Positions 8,942 to 17,351 of a DNA stretch of 64,000 nucleotides are shown piece after piece; position 1 is the stretch's first letter, and every line of letters starts with the position of its first letter. The notes under the pieces are model-generated. The model had not been told where the DNA came from. It did not search any database and was given only the letters and a program-made list of their open reading frames with translations. A program made the translations under genes and the position numbers. The stretch comes from Bacillus thermotolerans (lineage in GTDB: Bacteria; Bacillota; Bacilli; Bacillales; Domibacillaceae): the NCBI RefSeq assembly GCF_000812025.2, contig NZ_JWJE02000008.1, forward strand, positions 1 through 64,000. The letters run 5' to 3'.

Positions 8942-9373
8942 GTGTATAAAAAAATACTTACTATTACTTCATGCATTTTACTCTTTGTCCTTTCAGCCTG
9001 TTCATCTGAAGACTCAACTCCAAAAGAATCTACTCCTATTCATAAAAATGGGACTGAAATAAAGGAAAACAAGGATTCTAGCAAATATTATGTTACAACA
9101 GGTTATATTGTTAGAAAAGATGAAATTCATATAAGAGTAATGCCAGAAATTACAAAAGAAGAATTAAAAGGTAAAAATGAAAAAGAGTTAGAATCTCTCT
9201 TAAGAAAGAAATACGAGGGAAAAGGTGTCAATTTTGATATAGACAAAATCGATCAACAAACTATGTCTTCTCTTCACGTTGGACAAAGGGTAGTTATCAA
9301 ACACGATATGTTTGGTCTTTCAGCACCAGCTAATGGAGGGAATGCTTTAAAAATAAAGGTAATAGAAGAGTAA
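8942..9373 (+). CDS. Lipoprotein, possibly DUF3221-like
   Basis: A 143-residue secreted lipoprotein. A basic start and hydrophobic stretch lead to the lipobox LSAC near residue 20, so the mature protein is tethered to the outer membrane face. The rest is a small beta-rich domain (TTGYIVRKDEIHIRVMPEI, GQRVVIKHDMFGLSAPANGG), reminiscent of DUF3221 proteins such as YobA. AAAGGAG precedes a GTG start. It lies 18 bases after the protease and shares its AT-rich composition, so it may protect the cell or assist the protease. Confidence 0.7.
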   Translation: MYKKILTITSCILLFVLSACSSEDSTPKESTPIHKNGTEIKENKDSSKYYVTTGYIVRKDEIHIRVMPEITKEELKGKNEKELESLLRKKYEGKGVNFDIDKIDQQTMSSLHVGQRVVIKHDMFGLSAPANGGNALKIKVIEE

Positions 9374-9736
9374 CATTGATTTCCATATTGAAGGAACCTT
9401 TGGAGAGGAGGTTCCTTTTTTGTTTGGGATTAAGAGTGCATAAAGAAAAATGAATTGGTGTCTAGCTTTGTCCAACTGTTTAGAATAAACATCATAACTT
9501 ATAAAAATGAATAGGCCGTCCCCTTCTCGCACGGCTATTCTCTCTTCATTAATTTGAAAGACGGCCTCCCCTTTCACCACGAGAACAAATTGAATTTCAT
9601 CGTGCCAATGAAGCGGAATATACCCGTTTATGTGCTCGCTAATCGTTGTGTTGTAACAGGCAAGAGGCAGCACCACTGTCCGGTGCGGAGTCAGTTCTTT
9701 TAAGTTTTGATCCACCGCGATATTTTTTACTTGCAC
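9347..9736 (-). pseudogene. AraC-family regulator truncated after the cupin domain
   Basis: The open frame begins like an AraC regulator's sensing domain: HWHDEIQFVLVVKGEAVFQI then REGDGLFI, a cupin that binds a small ligand. After about residue 80-105 the similarity fades and the frame runs through the terminator of the neighbouring lipoprotein. The roughly 100-residue double-HTH DNA-binding part is absent. It diverges from an EamA transporter, which it once probably regulated. The break coincides with the edge of the AT-rich protease insert. Confidence 0.65.
9391..9421 (+). terminator. Terminator of the protease-lipoprotein unit
   Basis: AAGGAACCT pairs with AGGTTCCTT, followed by a T run, 18 bases after the lipoprotein stop. 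Confidence 0.85.
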
Positions 9737-9842
9737 ATCCTCACCTCAATATCTTTATATTTTTTCATTCAATTTCAGTATAATTAGGTCACTTTTTCAC
9801 TTATTATAATACTATCATTCTATTTAAAATGGAGAATCATTC

Positions 9843-10757
9843 ATGAATCAATCTGCTAGAAGAAGAGGATTATTACTTGTTATGACGGGAGCCACATTGT
9901 GGGGGGTTGGCGGGACAGTTGCCCAGAAGCTCTTCCAGCAATACGCCGTTGATATCGATTGGCTCGTAACGACACGGTTGCTGATCGCCGGCTTTTTACT
10001 GTTAACCGTTCAATTTTTCGCAAAGGACCGCTCTCAAGTGTTTGGTGTCTGGAAAACTAGAAGGACCGCTGTTCAGCTGATTACCTTTGGGCTGCTCGGC
10101 ATGCTGGCGGTTCAGTATACATACATGGCATCCATTAACTATGGCAACGCGGCGGTTGCGACACTGTTACAATACTTGGCCCCGGTGATGATTATCATTT
10201 ATTTACTTTTACGCAAACAAACGGTGATCACACGACAGGATATGTTATCTGTTCTGCTTGCGCTAAGCGGCTGTTTTTTCCTGCTGACAAACGGCTCCGT
10301 TTCTGAGCTGTCTGTACCGGCACCTGCCATCATCTGGGGGGTGTTATCTGGCTTAGCATTAGCCTTCTACACGTTATATGCCGTTCCGCTCCTTGCCCAA
10401 TACGATTCCCTTGTCATTGTGGGCTGGGCGATGGTGATCGGCGGCCTGGCATTAAGCGTGGTCCACCCGCCCTGGCAAATAGACCTGACAAGCTTGCCAG
10501 CAGGAGCGTACCTCAACTTAGTATTCGTCATCCTATTCGGTACGATGATTGCCTTTTGGTTCTATATAGAAAGCTTGCAAAGCCTTTCGCCTCAAGAAAC
10601 AAGCCTTTTAGGCAGCCTGGAGCCGCTGTCCGCTGTTTTAACGACGGTCTTTTGGCTGAAGGAACCGTTTGGACTTTTCCAATGGGTGGGCACAGCTTGT
10701 ATTATTGGCATGATTTTATTACTGGCATTGAGTAAAAAGCCTTCCCCAAAACATTAA
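9843..10757 (+). CDS. EamA-family (DMT) transporter
   Basis: A 304-residue inner-membrane permease with ten hydrophobic segments arranged as two EamA repeats (about residues 10-140 and 155-295). Each repeat starts with the usual pattern ([40 protein letters not shown]). These carriers export amino acids or other metabolites by proton exchange. It resembles B. subtilis YicL-type proteins. It is divergent from the broken AraC gene, so its control may be lost. The substrate cannot be read from the sequence. Confidence 0.88.
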   Translation: MNQSARRRGLLLVMTGATLWGVGGTVAQKLFQQYAVDIDWLVTTRLLIAGFLLLTVQFFAKDRSQVFGVWKTRRTAVQLITFGLLGMLAVQYTYMASINYGNAAVATLLQYLAPVMIIIYLLLRKQTVITRQDMLSVLLALSGCFFLLTNGSVSELSVPAPAIIWGVLSGLALAFYTLYAVPLLAQYDSLVIVGWAMVIGGLALSVVHPPWQIDLTSLPAGAYLNLVFVILFGTMIAFWFYIESLQSLSPQETSLLGSLEPLSAVLTTVFWLKEPFGLFQWVGTACIIGMILLLALSKKPSPKH

Positions 10758-10784
10758 CTGGCCCTATTCGTTTCGGCACAATTA

Positions 10785-10819
10785 AAGCACTCAGCGGACA
10801 ACCGAGCCGCTGAATGCTT
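10785..10819. terminator. Bidirectional terminator
   Basis: AAGCA.TCAGCGG pairs with CCGCTGA.TGCTT between the convergent EamA gene and the secreted-protein gene. T-rich sequence lies on both sides. Confidence 0.7.
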
Positions 10820-10825
10820 CACTTT

Positions 10826-11332
10826 TTATAGGATGTATTTAACGATAAAGTCGGCAATCATATCCGCATATTTATCTGGCACGCCCGCTTTCGTTAAGGC
10901 GTTGGCAATGCCCCACCATGAATAAGTTTCAAGCGTGTCCATCGCATTATTGATTTTAGTGCCATATTTCTTCACCGCATCGCGAACAGATTTAATAGGA
11001 ATCGTGTCTGCATGATCAACCATGAACTTAACAGCTTTTTTCACAGCTGCGAGCTTCCATTCAGGCGTCACTTCTCCTGTTTCTTTTACTTGAGTTTTTA
11101 CGTAAAGGCTATATTGAGCCAGCTCTTTTTTCGACACTTTTTCTTCTTTAATGGCTTTCGCTAACTCATTATTGGACACGATTAATGTGTTTTGTGCTTG
11201 ATCCTGTTGAGTAGTTTCAGAAGCAGGAACAGGAGCTGAAGCAGCCGTTTGGGATGCGGCGGCAGGTGAAGCTAAAGCGCCAAGTAAAAGTGATGAGCTT
11301 AATGCAACTGTTAGAGCTTTTTTCGCATTCAT
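10826..11332 (-). CDS. Small secreted protein of unknown function
   Basis: A 168-residue exported protein. Residues 1-26 form a Sec signal peptide with an Ala-X-Ala cleavage site (SPAAASQ). A low-complexity Ala/Pro/Gln linker follows to about residue 48. The mature part is helical and amphipathic, with a hydrophobic end (SWWGIANALTKAG, then ADMIADFIVKYIL). I do not recognise the family. The C-terminal helix recalls membrane-active or bacteriocin-like peptides, but that is only an impression. It is divergent from the subtilase gene at 11685. Confidence 0.6.
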   Translation of the reverse strand: MNAKKALTVALSSSLLLGALASPAAASQTAASAPVPASETTQQDQAQNTLIVSNNELAKAIKEEKVSKKELAQYSLYVKTQVKETGEVTPEWKLAAVKKAVKFMVDHADTIPIKSVRDAVKKYGTKINNAMDTLETYSWWGIANALTKAGVPDKYADMIADFIVKYIL

Positions 11333-11684
11333 AAATGAATCGTACCCCTTTTCTCATGTTTTTATTTGTGTGAATGTTTTTCACAAGTCATAATATAGCA
11401 CACTATTTTTCCTATATGTGCAAAATATTCCAATATTTTCATACATTTTACATTCCTATAACAATATTAACCAATTTAACAAAAGGTCTGTAAAATGGAG
11501 GGGTATGTATAAGCGCTAAACCTCATATACACTCTAGTTTCGCTTTAGCCAAGCTTGAGACCATACAGCAGTTATCCAACTGTAAATGCTGAATACTTAT
11601 TTTTACAATTCCTCCACAAATTTTACATATTTGTATGATACACTAATACATGTTTGGAAAATTTATGTAAAGTGAGGTAGAAAA
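11333..11684. promoter_or_regulatory. Divergent AT-rich promoter region
   Basis: A 350-bp spacer between the secreted-protein gene and the subtilase gene. It is very AT-rich near both genes, with TTTACA and TATGAT hexamers around 11590-11640. No convincing operator or extra gene was found. The two genes could be co-regulated from here. Confidence 0.4.
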
Positions 11685-13100
11685 ATGACGTTCAGCAAAA
11701 ATTATTTGTTTGTTCTTCTAAGTATGGCTTTCCTACTCGTCTCCTTTCCGGTTTATGGCTCCGCCGAATCAAGCAGTACGATGAAGAAAGATGAGTCTCA
11801 GGAAAACTATACATATCTATTAAAAAGCTCGGAACAGACGAAAGAAGTAGTAGAAATCATAAAAAGCCAATACCCCTCTCTAAAGGTCACGGCTATCGAA
11901 GAAATTGGATTAATATATGTGGAGAATCCTAAAAACGTAGATGTAGCGAAGATGGAAAACGAACTGACAGAATATACGGCTGCACAAGGGGAACTGCCAG
12001 ATCTTCTTCCTCCTGACGAAGATACGGTTACACCAAACCAAGCTTTAAACGAAGTGAAGCAGTCCATGCTTGAAGAGGCGAAGGAATTGAATCCATTCAA
12101 CACAAACATCCCCTTTCCATCACTAAGCTCTGAAGCTTTTACGCCTTTTAATTGGTATTTAAAGGATGTAACAAGCGATCATAAGAGCCTATCGATCGAT
12201 GAAGGAGAACGGTCCACCATTGCGTTAATAGATAGCGGTGTCGATCTAGGCCACCCATTGATCAAGGAAAACATTGATGTCACCCTAGCTAAAAATTACA
12301 TCACCAATGATGGGGATGTGACGGATGAATTAGGCCATGGCACGACCATCGCCGGGATCCTATCCAATATGGCGCCAGAGACAACGATTGTTCCTTACAA
12401 GGTGGTTGGACATGCCGGAGGAGAATCCGTATGGGTCATTGACGCGATGATTGATGCGGCGAATCATGATAGTGATGTGATCAGCGTAAGCGTCGGCACT
12501 TATTTAATCAAATCGGAAACAGAAGATAAGCTGCTGATTAAGGCCTATGAAAGAGCTTTAAAATATGCGAAAAAGAAAGGGTCTGTCGTCGTCGCCTCTG
12601 CGGGAAATGACGGGTTTGATTTAGATGAATTGAAAAAAATGAAATTTAAACACCTGCCTGGCGGGCTCCATCATGTTATCACCGTTTCAAGTAATACAAA
12701 ATTTAATACCTTAGCCTACTATTCAAACTTTGGTAAAGAGGTGGATTTCTCTGCACCTGGCGGCTCCCTTTTTGATGAGGAGGGGTTCACGGATACAAAC
12801 GGGATGATCATCACGACTTTCCCGACTGATCAGCCGAACACCCCGTTAGATCGATTCCTTGGAATTCCTCAAGGATACACGCTAGCTGAAGGAACGAGCT
12901 ATGCCGTGCCGCAAGTCAGTGCTGCAGCCGCTCTTATTATTTCAGAGTATACAGAGCGGACAGGAAGTAAGCCTTCCGTTCATAAAGTGGTTAAATACTT
13001 AGACAGAGGAAGCTTTGATATCGGCAAGCGCGGCAAGGACAGTTACTTCGGAAAAGGAAAAGTAAACGCATACCACTCGTTAATGATGATCAATAAATAA
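11685..13100 (+). CDS. Secreted subtilisin-like (S8) serine protease
   Basis: A 471-residue exported protease precursor. Residues 1-27 are a signal peptide, and residues about 40-150 form a propeptide. The catalytic domain has Asp183 (LIDSGVD), His218 (LGHGT), oxyanion Asn308 (SAGND) and Ser405 (GTSYAVP). The domain organisation and loose spacing resemble the lantibiotic leader peptidase branch (EpiP/NisP) more than extracellular subtilisins, but no lantibiotic genes are present. There is no wall-sorting motif. It is divergent from a small secreted protein, a possible substrate, and followed by a YrvL-like membrane gene. Confidence 0.9.
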   Translation: MTFSKNYLFVLLSMAFLLVSFPVYGSAESSSTMKKDESQENYTYLLKSSEQTKEVVEIIKSQYPSLKVTAIEEIGLIYVENPKNVDVAKMENELTEYTAAQGELPDLLPPDEDTVTPNQALNEVKQSMLEEAKELNPFNTNIPFPSLSSEAFTPFNWYLKDVTSDHKSLSIDEGERSTIALIDSGVDLGHPLIKENIDVTLAKNYITNDGDVTDELGHGTTIAGILSNMAPETTIVPYKVVGHAGGESVWVIDAMIDAANHDSDVISVSVGTYLIKSETEDKLLIKAYERALKYAKKKGSVVVASAGNDGFDLDELKKMKFKHLPGGLHHVITVSSNTKFNTLAYYSNFGKEVDFSAPGGSLFDEEGFTDTNGMIITTFPTDQPNTPLDRFLGIPQGYTLAEGTSYAVPQVSAAAALIISEYTERTGSKPSVHKVVKYLDRGSFDIGKRGKDSYFGKGKVNAYHSLMMINK

Positions 13101-13102
13101 GA

Positions 13103-13124
13103 AAGGAACCTTTTTAAGTTCCTT
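13103..13124 (+). terminator. Hairpin after the subtilase gene
   Basis: AAGGAAC pairs with GTTCCTT two bases after the stop codon. A T run lies in the loop rather than after the stem, so it may be an attenuating or mRNA-stabilising hairpin before the next gene rather than a full terminator. Confidence 0.45.
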
Positions 13125-13151
13125 GGAAAATAATATAAAGGAGGCATTCCT

Positions 13152-13604
13152 ATCAATAAATTTAAAACTATAGGTATCCCTGTATCGATCGTACTGATTC
13201 TATTGCTTTTTATTGCTTTTTTCGAATATATCTTTTTAAAAATCATAGGACTCCAATACAACTCTTTATTAGACTTAGTATTGTTCTTTATTTTGTATCT
13301 ATTTCTTGAAATCCCTCTGGCGGTCATTGTAAATGCCCTGCCAAAAGCTTTAAAATCCGTTGGCATACTTCGAACAAGCAAAGGATGGCTGCCACTTATT
13401 TTAAATGTAGCCCTTACCTTTTTATTAATCGAGGGAATTGATGCCTTTATGGACAATGTCGCTATTAAATGGCAAGGCACACTCATCTTTGCATTGGTTA
13501 TTGGGCTGATTAGCTGGGCATTAAACAAAGACGAGGAAGAACCGCCAGATATGGATAGTGAGGAATTTAGAGAAATAGAAAAGAGATTTAACTCTAAAAG
13601 ATAA
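13152..13604 (+). CDS. YrvL-like regulatory membrane protein with ATC start
   Basis: A 150-residue membrane protein with about four hydrophobic helices and an acidic-basic tail (NKDEEEPPDMDSEEFREIEK). The family resemblance is to YrvL, a membrane regulator acting with SigI in B. subtilis. No ATG, GTG or TTG lies at the expected place. AAAGGAGG (13137-13144) is seven bases before ATC at 13152, which begins a fitting N-terminus (NKFKTIGIPVSIVLILLLFI). TTG at 13203 would delete half the first helix and has no ribosome site. A near-cognate start or an ATG-to-ATC mutation is inferred. Confidence 0.6.
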   Translation: MNKFKTIGIPVSIVLILLLFIAFFEYIFLKIIGLQYNSLLDLVLFFILYLFLEIPLAVIVNALPKALKSVGILRTSKGWLPLILNVALTFLLIEGIDAFMDNVAIKWQGTLIFALVIGLISWALNKDEEEPPDMDSEEFREIEKRFNSKR

Positions 13605-13613
13605 GCTTGCGCA

Positions 13614-13654
13614 AAAGAAAGCCGATTTTCTACATCAGAAAATCGGCTTTCTTT
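13614..13654. terminator. Strong terminator hairpin
   Basis: AAAGAAAGCCGATTTTC pairs with GAAAATCGGCTTTCTTT around TACATCA, ten bases after the YrvL-like stop. The symmetric ends could serve the convergent PadR gene as well. Confidence 0.85.
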
Positions 13655-13703
13655 ATTAGGGGGTGCCAGGGGCGTGCCGTTCATTTGGACCGGTCTTAAT
13701 GAG

Positions 13704-14255
13704 TTAGTCATCGATCTTCTTTAAAAAAGCTAAGAGCTTTTCCATCCAGCGAATGTTGTGGTCTGATTGGCTAAATGCATGCTCGCTAATAAACTCCACT
13801 GCGTTTTGTTGTTTTTCATCTAACAATCGAAATTGTTTCATGAGCTCCTCATTATTTCTAGCCTCTCTATATGCTGCCCAGCGCCTCTTTTCTTGTTGAA
13901 TAGCACCTTCTAGGCAAAAAGCGGCTTTCACAGGATCCGCATACTTCAACAAATAAATAGAGATGTATAGATCCTCCACCTTTGACACTCTCTTAAAGCT
14001 GTTGTAAATCTCTTGTTCAAGAAATTGCCTTCCATCCTCGGTAATCCTGTATAGGGTTTTGTTCGGGCGCTTTTCTATTTGAATGGTTTCAACCGGCTCA
14101 ATGAGCCCTTTCTTCTGCAGGGCCTCAAAATTATAATAAAATTTCCCCTCACTCATTTTATCTATAGGGATCGTATCAAGTAAAACCTTCTTTAATTTAT
14201 AGGGATGACTATTTTCCTCAGCTAAACTTCCTAATATGAATAATGAAAGAGACAA
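13704..14255 (-). CDS. PadR-family transcriptional regulator
   Basis: A 183-residue repressor with an N-terminal winged helix (residues 1-80; LFILGSLAEENSHPYKLKKV, then KFYYNFEALQKKGLIEPVE) and a C-terminal helical dimerisation domain (residues 95-180). It differs from the classic PadR in its longer C-terminus. It is transcribed away from cypA, and a perfect 24-bp palindrome lies in the shared region, so it probably represses cypA and perhaps itself. The inducer is unknown. Confidence 0.85.
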   Translation of the reverse strand: MSLSLFILGSLAEENSHPYKLKKVLLDTIPIDKMSEGKFYYNFEALQKKGLIEPVETIQIEKRPNKTLYRITEDGRQFLEQEIYNSFKRVSKVEDLYISIYLLKYADPVKAAFCLEGAIQQEKRRWAAYREARNNEELMKQFRLLDEKQQNAVEFISEHAFSQSDHNIRWMEKLLAFLKKIDD

Positions 14256-14450
14256 GAGGATTTCTCCTTTCTGGTAATCCGTTCTTTCAACCTTTTTATT
14301 TTATCACACTCCCCTTCCCCATACTGCCCCACGTCTTGGAATCATCCCCTCTTTTAAAGCGGCCTATCACTCATTAGCAGGCTCCATGTCCTGCTCTCTG
14401 TAAATTTGCCTAAAAAGTAAATAATGACTTCGTTACTATTTGCTCTTTAA

Positions 14451-14474
14451 AAACTACTCTAATTAGAGTAGTTT
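14451..14474. promoter_or_regulatory. Perfect 24-bp palindrome between padR and cypA
   Basis: AAACTACTCT and AGAGTAGTTT flank AATT, with complete symmetry. It sits about 100 bp before the cypA start, in the divergent promoter region, as expected for a PadR dimer operator. Confidence 0.65.
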
Positions 14475-14576
14475 GTAATTAAGCAATAGACATGTAAGTA
14501 TGAAACCTTAAGGAACCCTCTCGCATTTGTGCCGTACGTTTTTTGTCTATTCACTTTGAAGGAGGAAGAAGAATAC

Positions 14577-15806
14577 ATGCCTAAAGAAGTCATTCCTATT
14601 AATGAAATTCCTAATTTCCAATCACGTGCCGAAGAATTTTTTCCTATTGATTGGTTCAAAGAAATGCTTCACGATCATCCTGTTTATTATCATGAAAAAA
14701 CCAATACGTGGAATGTATTTAAATACGAAGACGTTAAACAAGTGCTAAGCAACTATGAATACTTCTCAAGCGAAGGACCAAGATCGGCCATTTTTGTGGG
14801 GGCTAACAGCAATGACAGCAGTTCTTCCTTAATCAACCTTACCCTTACGGACCCGCCTCAACATAGGAAAGGCCGCTCCTTGTTAGCAGCTGCTTTTACC
14901 CCGCGCAGCTTGAAAAACTGGGAGCCCCGCATTCGACAGATTGCCGCCGAACTGGTGAAAGACATCCAAGAAAACGGTGATGTGAATATTGTTGAAGCGC
15001 TGGCCGCCCCTCTACCTAGCCTCGTGATCGCTGATTTATTTGGCGTGCCGATCCAAGACCGGAACCAGTTTAAAAAATGGGTGGATATTCTTTTTCAGCC
15101 TTACGATCGAGACAAGCTGGAAGACATTGAGCTGCAAAAGCAACAGGCGGCAAAGGAATATTTCCAATATCTTTATCCGATTGTCGTCCAAAAACGGGCC
15201 AATCCTTCTGATGATGTGATCTCTGATTTAATCCGAGCGGAAGTAGATGGTGAGAGGTTTACGGATGAGGAGATTGTGATGGCTACGATGATGCTTTTAG
15301 GTGCAGGCGTCGAAACAACGAGCCATGCGATCGCCAATACGTTCTATTCCTTGCTTTATGATGATGAGCCCTTATACGGTGAGCTAAGAAGTAATCGAGA
15401 ATTAGTGCCAAATGCCGTAGAAGAAATGCTTCGGTATCGTTTTCATATGTCTAGAAGGGATCGCACGGTGAAGCAGGACAACTCCTTGCTGGGCGTTGAA
15501 TTAAAAAAAGGAGATGTCGTCGTTGCATGGATGAGCGCATGCAATATGGACGAGGACATGTTTGACAACCCTTTTTCTTTAGACATTCATCGCGCCAACA
15601 ATAAAAAGCATTTAACCTTCGGAAATGGCCCTCACTTCTGTCTAGGCGCCCCTCTTGCACGATTAGAGATGAAAATTGCGCTCGAGACATTCCTGCAAAA
15701 GTTTTCTCATATTGAACCAGTGGAAGGGTTTGAATTAGAAGAGAACTTAACGGCTTCCGCTACGGGACAGTCCTTAACCTCGCTGCCCATGAGAGTGTAT
15801 AAATGA
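14577..15806 (+). CDS. cypA: Cytochrome P450 CypA
   Basis: A 409-residue soluble heme monooxygenase. The heme-binding loop FGNGPHFCLGAP is intact with its thiolate cysteine. The I-helix oxygen-binding segment reads LLGAGVETTSHA, and the ExxR helix is present (AVEEMLRYR). Long segments match B. subtilis CypA as remembered (RRSLLAAAFTPRS-like, FKKWVDILF, EYFQYLYPIVVQKR). The ATG at 14577 has GGAGGAAG upstream and gives the family length. Redox partners and the native substrate are unknown. The divergent PadR regulator and palindrome suggest inducible expression. Confidence 0.93.
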   Translation: MPKEVIPINEIPNFQSRAEEFFPIDWFKEMLHDHPVYYHEKTNTWNVFKYEDVKQVLSNYEYFSSEGPRSAIFVGANSNDSSSSLINLTLTDPPQHRKGRSLLAAAFTPRSLKNWEPRIRQIAAELVKDIQENGDVNIVEALAAPLPSLVIADLFGVPIQDRNQFKKWVDILFQPYDRDKLEDIELQKQQAAKEYFQYLYPIVVQKRANPSDDVISDLIRAEVDGERFTDEEIVMATMMLLGAGVETTSHAIANTFYSLLYDDEPLYGELRSNRELVPNAVEEMLRYRFHMSRRDRTVKQDNSLLGVELKKGDVVVAWMSACNMDEDMFDNPFSLDIHRANNKKHLTFGNGPHFCLGAPLARLEMKIALETFLQKFSHIEPVEGFELEENLTASATGQSLTSLPMRVYK

Positions 15807-15817
15807 TCAAGCACGGG

Positions 15818-15850
15818 AACACCAGATAATGTCTGGTGTTCTTCTTTTAT
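15818..15850 (+). terminator. cypA terminator
   Basis: GAACACCAGA pairs with TCTGGTGTTC around TAATG, followed by a T-rich tail, shortly after the cypA stop. Confidence 0.85.
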
Positions 15851-15993
15851 TGTACAAATATAAACTCTCTTCTCTCTGCCATTAGGGTTCACCTTTCACA
15901 AGATTTAAAAAGAGTTGTTCTCAGCTAAACTTAATAAAAAAATGCAATATTACTCGTTTTTATAACTAAGTAATATCGCATCTTCATTAAGGA

Positions 15994-16848
15994 CTATTCG
16001 CTTAAGAAATGATAATTCATATTCGTTAAAATCTCATTTACTTTATCAAGACGTTCCTTCGTTTTCTCTGGGTAGTTGATAGCAATAGCACTGATTAAAT
16101 AATCGGCAACAAACATAGCGGATACGGCTGAATTGTGAAAAGCTATACTGCTTGAATTGCAAGGTAAAATTAAGTCAGAATGCTTCATAAGAGGCGACGA
16201 GTAGCTATCGGTCATAGAAATAACCTGTACCCCGTTCCCCCTTGCTATTTCCGTAAAGTCAACAATCCTCCTTGCGTACCGTGGAAAACTTATAGCAATA
16301 ACTAAATCATTTGATGACATATTCACAATAGTATCCACCCAGTCACTTACATCAGCGAGGATTAGCTGCGTATTTCCCAAAAGCCGGTTAAGCCCGTGTG
16401 TTAAATACTGTGCTACAGGCAGACCGCTCCTAACACTTGTGCAGATAATACGTTCAGCGGAGACAATTTTATCCATAGTCTGCTCCAGTACTTCAGGCGA
16501 TATCATATCCATCGTATCCTGAATGCTGCTGATCTGGCTTTCTGCATACCTCCCCCATAAATTATTCTCACCCATCTCTTTTATATTGGCTTCGAGTCTT
16601 GTATGCGGGGCAGCACGATTGCGTAATATCTCCTGGAGCCCTTTTTGAAATTCTGTGTACCCTGTGTAACCGAGGCTAAAGGTTAAACGCATAATGGTTG
16701 TTGTACTTGTACCCACAATACCCGCCAATTGATCTACTGTCAAAAAAGCAACATCAAGCGGATGTTTAATAATATAATCTGCTACTCTCTTTTGTGTTTC
16801 CGTCAATTCTGAAATTTTTTCTTGCAGCTTAATGATTGGATTTTCCAT
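15994..16848 (-). CDS. RpiR/MurR-family transcriptional regulator
   Basis: A 284-residue regulator with an N-terminal RpiR HTH domain (residues 1-75; TETQKRVADYIIKHP, then DQLAGIVGTSTTTIMRLTFS) and a C-terminal SIS domain (about 125-255) that would bind a phosphorylated or acidic metabolite. The ATG at 16848 follows GGAGAG at a good distance. It lies downstream of the TRAP/aldolase operon on the same strand but beyond a terminator, so it probably has its own promoter. By position it is the likely regulator of that operon. Confidence 0.88.
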   Translation of the reverse strand: MENPIIKLQEKISELTETQKRVADYIIKHPLDVAFLTVDQLAGIVGTSTTTIMRLTFSLGYTGYTEFQKGLQEILRNRAAPHTRLEANIKEMGENNLWGRYAESQISSIQDTMDMISPEVLEQTMDKIVSAERIICTSVRSGLPVAQYLTHGLNRLLGNTQLILADVSDWVDTIVNMSSNDLVIAISFPRYARRIVDFTEIARGNGVQVISMTDSYSSPLMKHSDLILPCNSSSIAFHNSAVSAMFVADYLISAIAINYPEKTKERLDKVNEILTNMNYHFLSE

Positions 16849-17003
16849 TTTATCTCTCCAACTATTAGACATAGACGTCGTAAATTTTTCACCTTTTACC
16901 TTTAAAGAAATAATATCACCTTAGCCTTTATTTGTAAAAATTCCTTCATATAGAGTAATACACGTAAAGAGTATATTCTTTCCTGTATCCTTTCTGCCGT
17001 ATG

Positions 17004-17045
17004 AGAAAAAGAAAAAGCAGACTCGTCCAGCTGGACTGTCTGCTT
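17004..17045 (-). terminator. Terminator of the TRAP/aldolase operon
   Basis: AAGCAGAC pairs with GTCTGCTT around an inner GTCCAGCTGGAC palindrome. The T-rich tail lies on the minus strand, just after the last gene of the operon. Confidence 0.8.
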
Positions 17046-17056
17046 AAAGCTATTTA

Positions 17057-17335
17057 TCAGCGCACATTTTCTATCTTCTCACTAAATTCATCTGAAGAAT
17101 ACAAATCAGCCCCGTTCGCTTTCTCTTTAGGGAAATAGCCTAAAATAAAACCTAGTATCCCAGCCACAGCACTAATAGTAAAAGTTGGATCAGCAAAAAT
17201 ATCCCATGTTTTTACAACCATTTCACCGTTTTGAAGAAGCAAACCGCCCAATTGCCCGAAGACGAGGCATGTACCTCCTAATAAAAACAAGACGAGACAC
17301 GTTTTAAACAATGCTGCAATTATATTTCTCATCAT
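17057..17335 (-). CDS. Small membrane partner of the TRAP-like permease
   Basis: A 92-residue protein with two hydrophobic helices (about residues 7-30 and 48-68) and a charged C-terminal tail (KEKANGADLYSSDEFSEKI). The ATG pair at 17335 follows AAAGGAG. It starts 16 bases after the large permease gene on the same strand, which suggests a small permease (DctQ-like) role. It is shorter than a normal four-helix DctQ, so this remains an inference. Confidence 0.55.
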   Translation of the reverse strand: MMRNIIAALFKTCLVLFLLGGTCLVFGQLGGLLLQNGEMVVKTWDIFADPTFTISAVAGILGFILGYFPKEKANGADLYSSDEFSEKIENVR

Positions 17336-17351
17336 TTCTACTCCTTTCCTT

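Noticed and set aside
10826-11332. Named bacteriocin precursor
   Set aside because: Only a signal peptide and hydrophobic C-terminal helix are visible. No leader motif, double glycine or modification gene supports it.
13043-13711. 222-residue open frame opposite the YrvL-like gene
   Set aside because: It is antisense to the YrvL-like coding region, crosses two hairpins and has no credible start.
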